A stretch of DNA of 64,000 nucleotides from Pseudomonas serbica (lineage in GTDB: Bacteria; Pseudomonadota; Gammaproteobacteria; Pseudomonadales; Pseudomonadaceae). Where the stretch lies: positions 186,001 to 250,000 of the forward strand of contig NZ_JAQIYM010000003.1 of NCBI RefSeq assembly GCF_028823535.1, written 5' to 3'. This document shows, one piece after another, positions 50,533 through 61,583 of the stretch. The notes under the pieces are model-generated. The model saw only the letters and a program-made list of their open reading frames with translations. It was not told the DNA's origin and made no database searches. How positions within the stretch are numbered: the first letter of the stretch is position 1; every line of letters begins with the position of its first letter. The translations under genes were made by a program, and so were the position numbers.

Positions 50533-50573
50533 AAAAAAAGGCGCACCACCCAATCAGGTGGCGCGCCTTTTTT
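50533..50573. terminator. Bidirectional terminator after ptsO
   Basis: Stem GGCGC-a-CCACC / GGTGG-c-GCGCC with a 6-base loop, flanked by As and Ts on both sides. It serves the convergent transcripts of ptsO and pmbA. Confidence 0.93.
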
Positions 50574-50586
50574 GTGACGAGGGCGT

Positions 50587-51933
50587 TTAGCTGCCCGCCA
50601 CCGTCATGCGCTCGATCAACACCGAACCGGTGCGAATGTTGCTGCGCAGCTCCAGGTCATTACCCACGGCCACGATCTGCTTGAACATGTCGCGCATGTT
50701 GCCGGCGATGGTCACTTCCTGGACCGCGAACTGGATTTCGCCGTTCTCGACCCAGTATCCCGCCGCGCCACGGGAGTAATCGCCGGTCACCATGTTCAGG
50801 CCCTGGCCCATCAGTTCGGTTACCAGCAGGCCACGCCCCATGCGACGCAGCAAGGCAGCCTGGTCCTCGTCACCATGGGTGACGAACAGGTTGTGCACGC
50901 CGCCAGCGTTGGCGGTGCTCGGCATGCCCAGCTTGCGGCCGGAGTAGGTACCGAGGATGTAGGACACCAGCTCACCTTTTTCGACGAACGGTTTAGCGTA
51001 GGTCGCCAGGCCATCGCCATCGAACGCCGCGCTACCCATGGCCCGCATCAGGTGCGGACGCTCGTCGATGGTCAGCCATTCGGGGAACAGCTTCTGCCCC
51101 AGCGTGCCTTCGAGGAACGAGGATTTACGGTATAGGCTGCCGCCGGAAATGGCCGACAGGAAACTGCCGAACAACCCGCCAGCCAATTCGGCAGAAAACA
51201 GTACCGGCACTTCGCAGGTCGGCACCGGACGCGCGCCCAGACGGCTCGCCGCACGTTGCGCAGCACGTTGGCCAATGCTCACCGGATCGGCCAGCAGGTT
51301 GCCCTGGCGATTCACGTCGTACCAGTAATCGCGCTGCATCTGGCCATCAGCCTCGGCGATCATGACGCAACTCAAGCTGTGCCGGGTCGATGCATAACCA
51401 CCGACAAACCCGTGGCTGTTGCCGTAGACACGGCAGCCCTGATGGGTGCTAAGGGTGGTGCCATCGGCGTTCTTGATCCGGCTGTCGGCGGCAAACGCCG
51501 CGGCCTCACAGGCAAGCGCCTGCTCGATCGCCTGCTCCGGGGTGATGTCCCATTGGTGGAACAGGTCGAAGTCCTGCACATCCTTGGCCATCAGCGCGGC
51601 ATCCGCCAGCCCCGAGGCTTCGTCTTCCGAGGTGTGCTTGGCGATAGCCAGGGCAGCGGCTACGGTTTCGCGAATCGCCTCCGGGCCACTGGCCGAGGTG
51701 CTGGCCGAGCCCTTGCGCTGACCGACGTACAAGGTGATGCCAAAACCTTGATCGCGGTTGAACTCGACGGTTTCGACTTCACGCTGGCGGACCGTGGTCG
51801 ACAGGCCCTGCTCCAGGGACACCGCCACTTCACAGGCACTGGCCCCCTGGCGCTTGGCTTCAGCGATGATCTGCTCGACTTGTTCTTGCAGTGCCGGCAA
51901 CGCTTGTGGGCCGACGCTTTCAACTGCACTCAT
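50587..51933 (-). CDS. pmbA: Metalloprotease subunit PmbA (TldE)
   Basis: A 448-residue TldE subunit of the TldD/TldE zinc protease that matures microcin B17-type and other modified peptides and degrades unfolded peptides. Family blocks: [21 protein letters not shown] and [21 protein letters not shown]. It lacks the HExxH motif carried by its partner TldD. The start MSAVESV has GGAGAA upstream. Its partner tldD is about 1 kb away, on the far side of yjgA. Confidence 0.95.
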   Translation of the reverse strand: MSAVESVGPQALPALQEQVEQIIAEAKRQGASACEVAVSLEQGLSTTVRQREVETVEFNRDQGFGITLYVGQRKGSASTSASGPEAIRETVAAALAIAKHTSEDEASGLADAALMAKDVQDFDLFHQWDITPEQAIEQALACEAAAFAADSRIKNADGTTLSTHQGCRVYGNSHGFVGGYASTRHSLSCVMIAEADGQMQRDYWYDVNRQGNLLADPVSIGQRAAQRAASRLGARPVPTCEVPVLFSAELAGGLFGSFLSAISGGSLYRKSSFLEGTLGQKLFPEWLTIDERPHLMRAMGSAAFDGDGLATYAKPFVEKGELVSYILGTYSGRKLGMPSTANAGGVHNLFVTHGDEDQAALLRRMGRGLLVTELMGQGLNMVTGDYSRGAAGYWVENGEIQFAVQEVTIAGNMRDMFKQIVAVGNDLELRSNIRTGSVLIERMTVAGS

Positions 51934-52041
51934 GCTGTTCTCCACTCAAATTCTGCTTTCGGTAACGGTCATCGAGCGACCGGGCCGGACAAGCGGCCCC
52001 CGACTGGTTATCATGGCGGCGTTTCTTTGCGGACGGCCACC

Positions 52042-52566
52042 ATGGTTGATTCTTACGACGACTCCCTCGATACGGGAGAAAAAAGCAAATCCCAGGTTAA
52101 ACGCGAGCTGCATGCTCTGGTTGACCTCGGCGAGCGCCTTACAACGCTCAAGCCTGACTTGCTGGCAAAACTGCCTTTGACCGACGCCATGCGCCGGGCT
52201 CTGGCCGATGCGCCCAAGCACACCGCGAATATCGCGCGTAAACGGCACCTTCAGTTCATCGGCAAACTGATGCGCGATCAGGACACTGACGCGATTCTGG
52301 TTTTGCTCGATCAGCTCGATGCCTCCACTCGCCAGTACAACGAACGCTTCCATAACCTGGAACGTTGGCGCGATCGTCTGATCGCCGGCGACGATGCCGT
52401 ACTGGAAAAATTCGTCGTCGACTACCCGGACGCGGACCGCCAGCAACTGCGTTCCCTGATCCGTCAGGCCCAGCACGAGGTTGCGCAAAACAAGCCTCCT
52501 GCTTCCAGCCGTAAAATCTTCAAGTACATCCGTGAGCTGGACGAGACTCAACGCGGTCTGCGTTAA
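52042..52566 (+). CDS. yjgA: Ribosome-associated protein YjgA (DUF615, DarP)
   Basis: A 174-residue DUF615 protein (DarP) that helps late 50S subunit assembly by binding near the peptidyl-transferase region. Family features: [34 protein letters not shown] and [12 protein letters not shown]. The start MVDSYDD is used; upstream in-frame coding is the antisense of pmbA. Lies between the two divergent halves of the TldD/TldE pair. Confidence 0.94.
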   Translation: MVDSYDDSLDTGEKSKSQVKRELHALVDLGERLTTLKPDLLAKLPLTDAMRRALADAPKHTANIARKRHLQFIGKLMRDQDTDAILVLLDQLDASTRQYNERFHNLERWRDRLIAGDDAVLEKFVVDYPDADRQQLRSLIRQAQHEVAQNKPPASSRKIFKYIRELDETQRGLR

Positions 52567-52614
52567 TTCTCGAAGCGGGTGAGCTGCCTGGCAGCTCACC
52601 CGCAGCCTCACTTC

Positions 52615-54057
52615 TTACGACCCCGTGCCACCCACGGTGATCGCATCAATCTTCAGCGTTGGCTGGCCGACACCCACCGGCACCGACTGCCCGTCCTTGC
52701 CACACGTCCCCACACCACTGTCCAGCGACAGATCGTTACCGACCATCGACACCTTGCTCATGGCTTCAGGGCCGTTGCCGATCAGCGTCGCGCCTTTGAC
52801 CGGAGCGGTAATCTTGCCGTCCTCGATCAGGTACGCCTCGCTGGTGGAAAACACAAACTTGCCGCTGGTGATGTCCACCTGGCCGCCGCCGAGGTTGGCG
52901 CAGTAGATGCCGCGCTTCACCGAAGCGATGATTTCCGCCGGATCGCTTTCACCGGCGAGCATGTAGGTGTTGGTCATGCGCGGCATCGGCAGGTGCGCGT
53001 AGGATTCGCGACGACCGTTACCGGTGCGGGCCACGCCCATCAGGCGGGCGTTGAGCTTGTCCTGCATGTAGCCCTTGAGGACGCCGTTTTCGATCAGCGT
53101 GGTGCACTCGGTCGGCGTGCCTTCGTCATCGACGCTCAAGGAGCCACGGCGTCCCGCCAGGGTGCCGTCATCGACGATGGTGCACAGCTTGGACGCAACC
53201 ATCTCGCCCATGCGCCCGCTGTAGGCCGAGCTGCCCTTGCGGTTGAAGTCGCCTTCCAGGCCGTGACCGACCGCTTCGTGCAGCAATACACCCGACCAGC
53301 CGGAACCCAGCACCACTGGCAAGGTACCGGCCGGTGCCGGAATGGCTTCCAGATTGACCAAGGCCTGGCGCAACGCTTCACGGGCATAGCCCATGGCGCG
53401 GTCCTCAGCGAGGAAATAACGGTAATCGGTACGCCCGCCTCCGCCGTGGCCACCGCGCTCGCGACGGCCGTTCTGCTCGACGATTACACTGACGTTGAAG
53501 CGCACCAGTGGCCGTACATCCGCTGCCAGTCCGCCATCGGTGGACGCCACCAGAATCCGCTCCCAGACACCGGCCATGCTCACGGTAACCTGCTGGATAC
53601 GCGGGTCGAGCGCACGCGTGGCGGCATCGATGCGCTTGAGCAGATCGACTTTCTCGGCACGGGTCAGCACTTCCAGAGGATTGTCCGGCCCGTACAGCTG
53701 CGCCACATCCTGGGTGGTGAACGCTTGCACAGTGCCATTCTGCCCGGCCCGGGAGATCGAGCGGGCGGCACGGGCCGCCGCGCCCAAGGCTTCCAGGGTG
53801 ATGGCGTTGCTGTAGGCAAACCCGGTTTTCTCACCGGATTGCGCGCGCACGCCAACCCCTTGGTCGAGGTTGAAGCTGCCTTCCTTGACGATGCCGTCTT
53901 CCAGCGCCCAGGACTCGGATATCTGCCCCTGGAAATACAGGTCGGCGGCATCGATGCCGGGGCCGGCCAGGTCGCCAAGCACACCTTGCAGGCTTTCGAT
54001 CGTTACGCCACCGGGTGCCAGGAGGTGTTCACTGACTGAGGACAACAACTCGCTCAT
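52615..54057 (-). CDS. tldD: Metalloprotease TldD
   Basis: A 480-residue catalytic subunit of TldD/TldE. The zinc motif [13 protein letters not shown] (H-E-x-x-x-H variant) is near residue 260, and a TldD-type C-terminal domain follows. AAGGCG precedes the ATG by 8 bases. It is the last gene of the leftward block, 18 bp after the nitrilase-family gene, forming the conserved yhdP-nit-tldD order. Confidence 0.96.
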   Translation of the reverse strand: MSELLSSVSEHLLAPGGVTIESLQGVLGDLAGPGIDAADLYFQGQISESWALEDGIVKEGSFNLDQGVGVRAQSGEKTGFAYSNAITLEALGAAARAARSISRAGQNGTVQAFTTQDVAQLYGPDNPLEVLTRAEKVDLLKRIDAATRALDPRIQQVTVSMAGVWERILVASTDGGLAADVRPLVRFNVSVIVEQNGRRERGGHGGGGRTDYRYFLAEDRAMGYAREALRQALVNLEAIPAPAGTLPVVLGSGWSGVLLHEAVGHGLEGDFNRKGSSAYSGRMGEMVASKLCTIVDDGTLAGRRGSLSVDDEGTPTECTTLIENGVLKGYMQDKLNARLMGVARTGNGRRESYAHLPMPRMTNTYMLAGESDPAEIIASVKRGIYCANLGGGQVDITSGKFVFSTSEAYLIEDGKITAPVKGATLIGNGPEAMSKVSMVGNDLSLDSGVGTCGKDGQSVPVGVGQPTLKIDAITVGGTGS

Positions 54058-54075
54058 ATGCTTTACGCCTTAAAT

Positions 54076-54924
54076 TCATCGTTCTGAGGCAGGTCGCTGG
54101 GCGCCCTGCGAGAAAAAGCGCCGGTGACTGGACACCGGCATCCGCGCCCGGATGGACGCCTGTTCGCTGCTATCGCGTTCGGCCAGCAGCACGGCCTCGC
54201 CTTGATCCTGTTGTGCCAGCACCCGCCCCCATGGGTCGATGATAGCGGCGTGACCCCAGGTTTCCCTCGGCCCTGGGTGCGTTCCCCCTTGGGCGGCCGC
54301 GAGCACGTAACACTGGGTTTCGATGGCTCGCGCACGAATCAGCACGTCCCAGTGTGCAGCACCGGTCACGGCAGTAAAGGCCGAGGGTGCGGTAATCAGC
54401 TCGGCACCGGCGGCTCGCAGTTCGCTGTACAGCTCCGGAAACCGCAGGTCATAACAGACCGTCAGGCCGACTCGCCCGACCGGTGTGTCCGCAACCACCA
54501 CGCCACTGCCATAAGCATAGTCATCGGATTCGCGATAACGGCCGCGATTGTCCGCCACGTCCACGTCGAACAGGTGCAGCTTGTCGTAGCGCGCCACCGT
54601 CTGGCCCTGATCATCGACCAGCAACGAGCAGGCATGCACCTTGGCCGTCGGCTGATCCACCGGCGGCAACGGCAAGGTACCGGCCACTATCCATAACTTG
54701 AGGTCGCGGGCCGCCTGTTTCAACCACGGCAGGATCGGGCCGTCGCCATGCGCCTCGGCGCGACCGATGTCGGCGATGTCGCGCCGGCCCATGGCGGCGA
54801 AGTTTTCCGGCAGCACAGCCAGTTTCGCACCACCGGCGGCCGCCTGTTCCAGCAGCTGGCGCGCCCGGGCCAGATTGGCCGGCACATCGCCCTGGCTGAC
54901 CATTTGAATCACCGCTACAGACAT
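54076..54924 (-). CDS. Nit1-type deaminated glutathione amidase
   Basis: A 282-residue carbon-nitrogen hydrolase. The catalytic triad is Glu in VLPENFAA, Lys in YDKLHLFDVD and Cys in VCYDLRFPELY. The features PENFAAMG and DVDVADNRGRYRESD fit Nit1/YbeM, which repairs glutathione that has lost its amino group to an alpha-keto acid. It follows yhdP across a gap with a 30-bp inverted repeat and precedes tldD. Confidence 0.9.
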   Translation of the reverse strand: MSVAVIQMVSQGDVPANLARARQLLEQAAAGGAKLAVLPENFAAMGRRDIADIGRAEAHGDGPILPWLKQAARDLKLWIVAGTLPLPPVDQPTAKVHACSLLVDDQGQTVARYDKLHLFDVDVADNRGRYRESDDYAYGSGVVVADTPVGRVGLTVCYDLRFPELYSELRAAGAELITAPSAFTAVTGAAHWDVLIRARAIETQCYVLAAAQGGTHPGPRETWGHAAIIDPWGRVLAQQDQGEAVLLAERDSSEQASIRARMPVSSHRRFFSQGAQRPASER

Positions 54925-54957
54925 GGCCTTACCCTTATCTGGAAATCAACACATACC

Positions 54958-55029
54958 TGTAGGCGCTGCCGCAGGCTGCGATCTTTTGATGTGGCCTTGA
55001 AAAGATCGCAGCCTGCGGCAGCGCCTACA
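54958..55029. repeat. Perfect 30-bp inverted repeat
   Basis: Left arm 54958-54987 (starts TGTAGGCGCTGCCGCAGGCT) pairs base for base with right arm 55000-55029 around a 12-base loop. The arms contain CGCAGCCTGCG, the core also found alone upstream of folM. It lies inside the yhdP-nit gap, so a very stable RNA hairpin would form within that operon's transcript. Confidence 0.95.
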
Positions 55030-55075
55030 AGGGCGGGTAAGGCCATGCTACTCCATAGGCCTTCGGAGTGGTTTT

Positions 55076-58000
55076 TCAAAAAGCTTTATCGAAGGTGATT
55101 TTCGGCTCTTTCCACGGCCCCTTGACGGTGTACTTCACGCTGGCAAAACGCGACACACGGTCACCGATCAGCTTGTCAATCAGGAACAGCGCCCCGCCGA
55201 TGGCCGGTGCACCGACGATCAGTGCGGCAATCGGCAGGTTGTTGGTCACCGGCAAGGTCACCATCAATTTCGCATCGATCTGATCGGCCACCATGTTCAG
55301 GGTGCCGTTGAGCTCGATGGTGCTCGACGGGCCCGTCAATCGGATAGGTTCGCGCGTCACGTACACCCCGTTGGTCGCCACCAGCAGGCCCTTGACCCGG
55401 TCATAGCTCAGGCCTTTGCCGAACAGGTCGGAGAAATCCAGACGCAAGCGGCGGCCAATCGAGTTGAAGTTGAGCAGGCCAAACACCCGCAACGCCTGGG
55501 CACTGCCTTCAACCTCGACAAACTGGCCTTCATTGAGCGAGGCATCGAGCGTGCCGGAGAAGCGCTTGGTGGCCAGCCATGCCGGCGAGCCGGGCCAGCG
55601 GCCATCGACATCCAAGTGAAATTCCTGGCTGGTGACGCTCGGGGCGAAGCCCCAGCCCTTGAGCACATCCGCGAGATTCTTGCCGCTGATCCGTCCCTTG
55701 TACCAGCTGGAACTGGCGCCGGGCGCGCCTTCCCAACCACCGCTGCCCTGCAACAGGATGCCCTTGAGGCCCATGTCCAGCGAGTTGAGCGCGATACCCT
55801 TGGCCGTCGGACGCACCTTCAGCGACCAGGCGCCGACCAGGTCGTTGCCCTGGTACAACTGGTTGATGATGATATCCAGCGCCGGGATCTTCTTCGGGTC
55901 CACCGAGGCCAGGGGGTCCGGCGAGTTTTCATCGGCCAGCACAGTCGGATCAGGTGCTGGCAGCCGCACGGTCTGCAGGTTGATCACCATCGGTGCGGCT
56001 TTGGCATCGGGGAAGCTGGCGTTGCCCTTGACCTGCTGGCTGTCGAGTTGCAAGGCCCAGGCGGACGGCTTGCGTGTCAGTTGCACCGCGGCCTGGTCCA
56101 GCGTGGTGCCAAAAGCGCTGAGCTTGCCGACCTTGATGTCCGCCCCACTGAGCAACTGCTTGGCATTGCCGCCGGGGTCTTGCCCGACATACTTGCTCAC
56201 CAGATCCTGCCAAGGGCCGACATCCAGTTCCGACAGCGTGCCACGAATCCGCAGGCCCTTGGCACCGGGCAGCATTGCATTGCCATTGCCGAGGAACAAC
56301 TCGCCGCGGCCGTTGGCAAAATTGTTGGCAGGAGCGGCAAACGTGAAGTTCGCCAGTTCACCGTAGTTCACCCAATAGCGTCGCTCTTCGCCTTGCAGGG
56401 TCATGCGAAAGGAGGTGTCGCGTCCGGCATCCGCCGACAGGCCAAATGGCGCTGGCAGGTCGACGGTGACAGCCCTGAGACTGGAATTGACCATCAACTG
56501 GCTGTCGGCGCCGTTGAGGGTCAGTTGCAGTTGATACGGGATCACGCCACTGACCGGCAACGGCTGGGTCACGCTCAGCCACTCCGAGAGCTTCTTGACC
56601 TCGACCTGTCCGGAAGCGGTGACCCGGGTGTTGAGCTTACCTTCGCGACCCTCGGCGAAAATCTGCGCAGTTACCGGTTTATCGAAGGCGCGGGCGCTGA
56701 TGTTCTGTCCACTCAAGCCTTTGCTGCTGTCGAAACGGAAGTCACCTTTGAGCTGAGTCAGCTCAAGGGGGGGATCCGGCAGTTGCAAGCGCGCCTTGGC
56801 CGTCTTGAAGTCGACCAGGATCTTCGGCTGTTCGCCCCTGGCCAGCGGAATATCCAGCTTCAGCTTGCCTTGCAGGTCGCCCTCACCTTCCCAGCCAGCA
56901 AAAGTCTCGGCAGTGCCTATTGGCGCTTCCTTGAGAATTTTCAGGCCATCGCCCAATCCGCCTGCGAACGCGCCATCAAGAAACATATGGCTGTTCTGCC
57001 CGGCAGGCGCGTGGGGAATACTGACGTAGATGTCGCGCACCTGGGTGTCGAGCAACTGCCCCTGGCTGGCCAGAACCCGCACGCCACTGTCTTCGACGAA
57101 CACATCACCCGTGACCTTGCCGACATGCGGCCAGCCAGGCTGAAACGCCAGCTCGGCATCGTGGACCTTGAAAAACAGGCTGATGCTGCGGGCCGTTTCC
57201 TGCGCACCATGGTTCAACGAGCCCTGATACTGGAAGAAACCCTGGTCCACCGCACCTTTGAGAATCGCGGTACGCAGCCATTCGTCCAGCGCCGGACTGA
57301 GGACGGTCGGCAGGTACTTGGCGGTGTAGCGACCGTCGCCCTCGACCATACCGACCCGCAGGTCCATGTAGTCTTCCCGGGCGCCATCGAAAAACAGGCG
57401 GATCAGGAAGTCGCCGGCAATCTTGCCCTCCTCGCCCAGCACTTTCAGGTAGGGCGCAACCAGGGTGAAACTTTCCTTGTCGAGCTTCCAGGTCAAGGTC
57501 GCGTTGGCCTGGATGTATTGCCATGGCTTGGCGAAAATCGGGTCCAGGTGCAGCATGAAATCCTTGCTGTCCATGCGCAACTCGCCATGGCCAAGGTCGC
57601 CACTGATGCTGCCCGAGACATTGCGTGCCGCCGGCGCGCCGTGATACGCGTCAAAACCGACGTGATCAAGGTTGGCCGCGAAGCTGAACCTGCTGTCGTC
57701 GGTGGCATTGGGTTTCACATCGATCAGGACGTTGCGCAGTCCACCGGTGACGTTGAGCCGCTCGACCACCGTGGCAACGCCTTCCGGCAATGGCGCCAGG
57801 GCGTTGAGCAGCGGAGTGAGAGGCGTCAGGTCTAGGCGATCGGCTTGCAGGTGCCAGAGGTTTTGCGTGCTGTCGGCGGCCGTGGTCTGCTTGAATTGCA
57901 GGCGTGATTCCCAACGGTTCTCGCCCAGGTTCATGGCCAGGGAATCCACCGTGACCAGCATGCCCTCAGCGCTGCGCTGGAAATAACCGTTGAGCGCCAG

Positions 58001-58879
58001 ATTGTTGATCTGGATCGGCTTGCGCTCGGCATAGGCACCCTTGAGTCGGGGCGCATTCACACGAACGGCGGCACTTTGCAAGGCACCCTTGCCCCAGGTC
58101 ACCCACAGCTCGCCGCCGGCCTTGATCTCAGAGAAGTTCCATTGCTGGGTCAGGGTTTCGGGCAACCATTTCGACCAGTCGCTTTGCGGCAGGCTCGCAT
58201 AGACTTCGACCTCGCCGTCCTTCCATTCGCTGGCACGAATGCGGCTACGCAAATTCATGGCCACCGGCTGTCCATCGGGCAGGGTCAAGCGGGCATCGAG
58301 GCGCTGGCGGGCGGCGCCGGTTTTCAGACTCAAGCCGACGTACGTCAGTGTCAGCGGTGATTCCCCCCACGGCTGCAACGTGACCTGGCTGTCGAGTACC
58401 GACAGCTGCTGGATCATTTGCATGCGATTGAGCAACTGCTCCGGGTCGAGGGGTTGATCATCCTTAACCGGCAAACCTTCCAGCGCCCAATTGCCATCAT
58501 CGCCTTGCTTGAGGCTGATCTTCAGGCCATCGAGTTCCAGCCTGGCAAGGCGCACGTCCCGTGCCAGCAGACTGGCCCATAGGTCCGGGATAGCCCGCAC
58601 CTGATCCAGGTGCAGGGCATTGGCACCCTCGCCTACCGTTACATCGTGAGCCGACAGTATCGGCGCAAAGCCACTCCAGCTGCCTTTCAATTCACCGATT
58701 TGCAGGGGCATGCCCAAGGCCTCGCTGGCCTTGGTTTCGACTTCGCTGCGGTACTCGGCCACCAGTGGCGCCAGTTCCCGGCCAAGGCTGACGTACACCG
58801 CCATCAATACCAAAACCAACGCGCACAGGCCCAGACCCCAGCGGGTCAGTGCGGCCAATATGCGTGTCAGACGCTCCAT
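55076..58879 (-). CDS. yhdP: AsmA-family envelope protein YhdP
   Basis: A 1267-residue AsmA-like protein (DUF3971 plus AsmA-like C-terminus). One N-terminal transmembrane helix (about 8-32) anchors it, and the rest is long, beta-rich periplasmic sequence forming a bridge-like groove. With TamB and YdbH it carries phospholipids from the inner to the outer membrane in E. coli. GGGGAG precedes the ATG. Follows rng by 76 bp in the leftward block. Confidence 0.94.
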   Translation of the reverse strand: MERLTRILAALTRWGLGLCALVLVLMAVYVSLGRELAPLVAEYRSEVETKASEALGMPLQIGELKGSWSGFAPILSAHDVTVGEGANALHLDQVRAIPDLWASLLARDVRLARLELDGLKISLKQGDDGNWALEGLPVKDDQPLDPEQLLNRMQMIQQLSVLDSQVTLQPWGESPLTLTYVGLSLKTGAARQRLDARLTLPDGQPVAMNLRSRIRASEWKDGEVEVYASLPQSDWSKWLPETLTQQWNFSEIKAGGELWVTWGKGALQSAAVRVNAPRLKGAYAERKPIQINNLALNGYFQRSAEGMLVTVDSLAMNLGENRWESRLQFKQTTAADSTQNLWHLQADRLDLTPLTPLLNALAPLPEGVATVVERLNVTGGLRNVLIDVKPNATDDSRFSFAANLDHVGFDAYHGAPAARNVSGSISGDLGHGELRMDSKDFMLHLDPIFAKPWQYIQANATLTWKLDKESFTLVAPYLKVLGEEGKIAGDFLIRLFFDGAREDYMDLRVGMVEGDGRYTAKYLPTVLSPALDEWLRTAILKGAVDQGFFQYQGSLNHGAQETARSISLFFKVHDAELAFQPGWPHVGKVTGDVFVEDSGVRVLASQGQLLDTQVRDIYVSIPHAPAGQNSHMFLDGAFAGGLGDGLKILKEAPIGTAETFAGWEGEGDLQGKLKLDIPLARGEQPKILVDFKTAKARLQLPDPPLELTQLKGDFRFDSSKGLSGQNISARAFDKPVTAQIFAEGREGKLNTRVTASGQVEVKKLSEWLSVTQPLPVSGVIPYQLQLTLNGADSQLMVNSSLRAVTVDLPAPFGLSADAGRDTSFRMTLQGEERRYWVNYGELANFTFAAPANNFANGRGELFLGNGNAMLPGAKGLRIRGTLSELDVGPWQDLVSKYVGQDPGGNAKQLLSGADIKVGKLSAFGTTLDQAAVQLTRKPSAWALQLDSQQVKGNASFPDAKAAPMVINLQTVRLPAPDPTVLADENSPDPLASVDPKKIPALDIIINQLYQGNDLVGAWSLKVRPTAKGIALNSLDMGLKGILLQGSGGWEGAPGASSSWYKGRISGKNLADVLKGWGFAPSVTSQEFHLDVDGRWPGSPAWLATKRFSGTLDASLNEGQFVEVEGSAQALRVFGLLNFNSIGRRLRLDFSDLFGKGLSYDRVKGLLVATNGVYVTREPIRLTGPSSTIELNGTLNMVADQIDAKLMVTLPVTNNLPIAALIVGAPAIGGALFLIDKLIGDRVSRFASVKYTVKGPWKEPKITFDKAF

Positions 58880-58955
58880 GTCAGTTGGCTCCCCATGGCA
58901 AAAGTTTTGCAGAAAGCTGAAGCCAGCCGTTCAGGAAAATTCAAGACGCAGCAAC

Positions 58956-60413
58956 TCAGAGCAGCACTACGTCGTATTGTTCCTGGGAATACATGGTTTC
59001 GACCTGAAACCTGATGGTGCGCCCGATGAACACTTCAAGTTCGGCGACGTTGCCCGACTCTTCATCGAGCAGGCGGTCGACGACTCTCTGGTTCGCCAGT
59101 ACACGATAGCCTTCCGCCTGATAGGCGCGCGCCTCACGAAGGATTTCGCGAAAGATTTCATAGCAAATGGTTTCCGGAGTTTTCAGCTTGCCGCGCCCCT
59201 GGCAGCTGGTGCACGGTTCGCACAGGACCTGTTCAAGGCTTTCGCGGGTGCGCTTGCGTGTCATCTGTACCAGGCCCAACTCGGTGATGCCGATGATGTT
59301 GGTCTTGGCGTGGTCGCGCTCCAGTTGCTTCTCGAGGGTGCGCAACACCTGGCGCTGGTGCTCTTCATCTACCATGTCGATGAAGTCGATGATGATGATC
59401 CCGCCCAGGTTGCGCAGCCTCAGTTGACGGGCAATGGCGGTCGCGGCTTCGAGGTTGGTCTTGAAGATGGTTTCTTCAAGATTGCGATGCCCCACGAACG
59501 CCCCGGTGTTGACGTCGATGGTGCTCATGGCCTCTGCCGGGTCGACCACCAGGTAACCGCCGGACTTGAGCGGGACTTTGCGCTCCAGGGCTTTCTGAAT
59601 TTCATCTTCGACGCCATACAGGTCGAAAATCGGTCGTTCGCCCGGATAATGCTCCAGACGATCGGCGATTTCCGGCATCAGTTCGGCGACGAACTGCGTA
59701 GTTTTCTGGAAGGTTTCCCGGGAGTCGATGCGAATTTTCTCGATCTTCGGGCTCACCAGGTCCCGTAGCGTGCGCAGCGCCAGGCCAAGGTCTTCGTAGA
59801 TCACGCTGGGAGCGCTGATAGTCTTGATCTGCTCGCTGATCTGGTCCCACAACCTGCGCAGATAGCGGATGTCCATGAGGATTTCATCGGCCCCGGCACC
59901 TTCGGCCGCCGTGCGCAGTATGAAACCGCCCGCTTCCTTGATGCCCTCTTTGGCGACGCAATCGGTCACCACTTGCTTGAGCCGTTCACGCTCGGCTTCG
60001 TCTTCGATCTTCAGCGAAATACCCACGTGGGCGGTGCGCGGCATGTACACCAGGTAACGCGAAGGGATCGACAGTTGCGTCGTCAGGCGCGCACCTTTGG
60101 AGCCAATCGGGTCCTTGGTGACTTGCACGACCAGGCTCTGGCCTTCGTGCACCAGCGCGCTGATGCTCTCGACGGCCGGACCTTCACGCAGGGAGATTTC
60201 CGACGCATGAATGAATGCGGCGCGGTCCAGGCCGATATCGACAAACGCCGCCTGCATGCCCGGCAATACCCGCACGACTTTGCCCTTGTAGATGTTGCCG
60301 ACGATCCCGCGTTTTTGCGTGCGCTCGACATGAACTTCTTGCAGGACACCGTTTTCGACCACCGCCACGCGCGATTCCATCGGCGTGATGTTGATCAGGA
60401 TCTCTTCACTCAT
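58956..60413 (-). CDS. rng: Ribonuclease G
   Basis: A 485-residue RNase G that trims the 5' end of 16S rRNA and processes mRNAs. The S1 domain covers about 35-120 (GNIYKGKVVRVLPGMQAAFV), then the catalytic region with DVNTG (Asp in STIDVNTGAFVG) and IIDFIDM, and the zinc-link CEPCTSCQGRG. It lacks the long C-terminal scaffold of RNase E. Start MSEEILIN is the family N-terminus. Confidence 0.96.
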   Translation of the reverse strand: MSEEILINITPMESRVAVVENGVLQEVHVERTQKRGIVGNIYKGKVVRVLPGMQAAFVDIGLDRAAFIHASEISLREGPAVESISALVHEGQSLVVQVTKDPIGSKGARLTTQLSIPSRYLVYMPRTAHVGISLKIEDEAERERLKQVVTDCVAKEGIKEAGGFILRTAAEGAGADEILMDIRYLRRLWDQISEQIKTISAPSVIYEDLGLALRTLRDLVSPKIEKIRIDSRETFQKTTQFVAELMPEIADRLEHYPGERPIFDLYGVEDEIQKALERKVPLKSGGYLVVDPAEAMSTIDVNTGAFVGHRNLEETIFKTNLEAATAIARQLRLRNLGGIIIIDFIDMVDEEHQRQVLRTLEKQLERDHAKTNIIGITELGLVQMTRKRTRESLEQVLCEPCTSCQGRGKLKTPETICYEIFREILREARAYQAEGYRVLANQRVVDRLLDEESGNVAELEVFIGRTIRFQVETMYSQEQYDVVLL

Positions 60414-60461
60414 GGCAGGGTCTCGTTCAGGCATGTTCACGATAATGGCCGGATACAACGC

Positions 60462-61058
60462 TTAGCGCGCGTTATGGGGTTGCCAACAGGGTATGCCGAA
60501 ATGGCCGAGCAGTTCCGCGGTTTCGCACAGCGGCAATCCAACCACCGCCGAGTAACTTCCAGTGAGCCCGGCGACAAACACCGCACCCAGTCCTTGAATG
60601 CCATATCCACCGGCCTTGTCCCGCGGTTCGCCGCTGGCCCAGTAGGCGGCGGCTTCATCAGGGCTGATATGACGAAAACGTACCTGGCTGGTGACCACTC
60701 GAGACTCGCAACGCTCGCCGTCGAGCACTGCAATAGCCGTGAGGACCTGATGCTCGCGCCCGGACAACATCTTCAGCATGGCGCACGCGTCAGGTTCATC
60801 AACTGGTTTGCCAAGAATTTTTCCGTCGAGCACCACAGCGGTGTCGGCACCGAGCACACAGCACTGGACGTCAGACGCGATCGCGCCGCGCCCGGCCTCG
60901 GCCTTGCCGCGCGCCAGGCGCTCGACATAGGCCGAAGGGGATTCGTGAGTCAAAGGGGTTTCGTCGATATCCGCACTGATGGCGCAAAACGGTACGCCGA
61001 TCTGCGTGAGCAGTTCACGCCGACGTGGCGAGCCAGAGGCGAGGTATAACCGTTTCAT
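60462..61058 (-). CDS. maf: Maf-family nucleotide pyrophosphatase
   Basis: A 198-residue Maf/YhdE protein that hydrolyses dTTP, UTP and modified nucleotides to monophosphates. The P-loop-like [12 protein letters not shown] near residue 6, FxxxxADIDE, SYAVV and [11 protein letters not shown] blocks are present. The start is ATG with GGAGAGG upstream, not the adjacent TTG. Sits between mreD and rng. Confidence 0.94.
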   Translation of the reverse strand: MKRLYLASGSPRRRELLTQIGVPFCAISADIDETPLTHESPSAYVERLARGKAEAGRGAIASDVQCCVLGADTAVVLDGKILGKPVDEPDACAMLKMLSGREHQVLTAIAVLDGERCESRVVTSQVRFRHISPDEAAAYWASGEPRDKAGGYGIQGLGAVFVAGLTGSYSAVVGLPLCETAELLGHFGIPCWQPHNAR

Positions 61059-61091
61059 CAAGACCTCTCCCTGTCTGAATGCCTGAGCGAA

Positions 61092-61583
61092 TTAATTGAT
61101 TTTGTAGCGTCGACGCAGTCCGCGCAAACCGAAGCTGATCCAGGGCCAGAGCAACGCGCTGACCAGGGCCGGCAACACCAGCGCCAGGGTCGGTTGACGA
61201 TTGCCGGTCAGGGCGCTGAGCCAAAGTTGCACAAGCTGAGCGAGGCCGAAGATCACCAGGATCACCAGGCTCTGCTGCCACATCGGGAACATTCGCAGGC
61301 GTTGCTGCAGCGCCAGCACCAGGTAGGTGATGAGCGTCAGGATCAAGGCATTCTGCCCCAGCAGCGTGCCGTACAGCACATCTTCGGCCAGGCCCAGGCA
61401 CCAGGCCGTGACCATCCCGACTTTCTGCGGCAGCGCCAGCGCCCAGAACGCCAGCAGCAAGGCCAGCCACAAGGGACGCAAGATCTCCATGAATTGCGGC
61501 AGTGGCGATACGCTTAGCAACATGCCGATGGCAAACGTCAGCCAGACGATCCAGCCGTTTCGGGAAGCTGTAGCACCGACCAT
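61092..61583 (-). CDS. mreD: Rod shape-determining protein MreD
   Basis: A 163-residue inner-membrane protein with about five hydrophobic segments; a typical small member of the elongasome. Its ATG overlaps the mreC stop as TAATG, which gives translational coupling. Functions with MreC, RodA and PBP2 in lateral cell-wall growth. Confidence 0.95.
   Translation of the reverse strand: MVGATASRNGWIVWLTFAIGMLLSVSPLPQFMEILRPLWLALLLAFWALALPQKVGMVTAWCLGLAEDVLYGTLLGQNALILTLITYLVLALQQRLRMFPMWQQSLVILVIFGLAQLVQLWLSALTGNRQPTLALVLPALVSALLWPWISFGLRGLRRRYKIN

Noticed and set aside
55616..57835. A 739-codon open frame on the plus strand
   Set aside because: Antisense to yhdP, no ribosome site and no recognisable domain.
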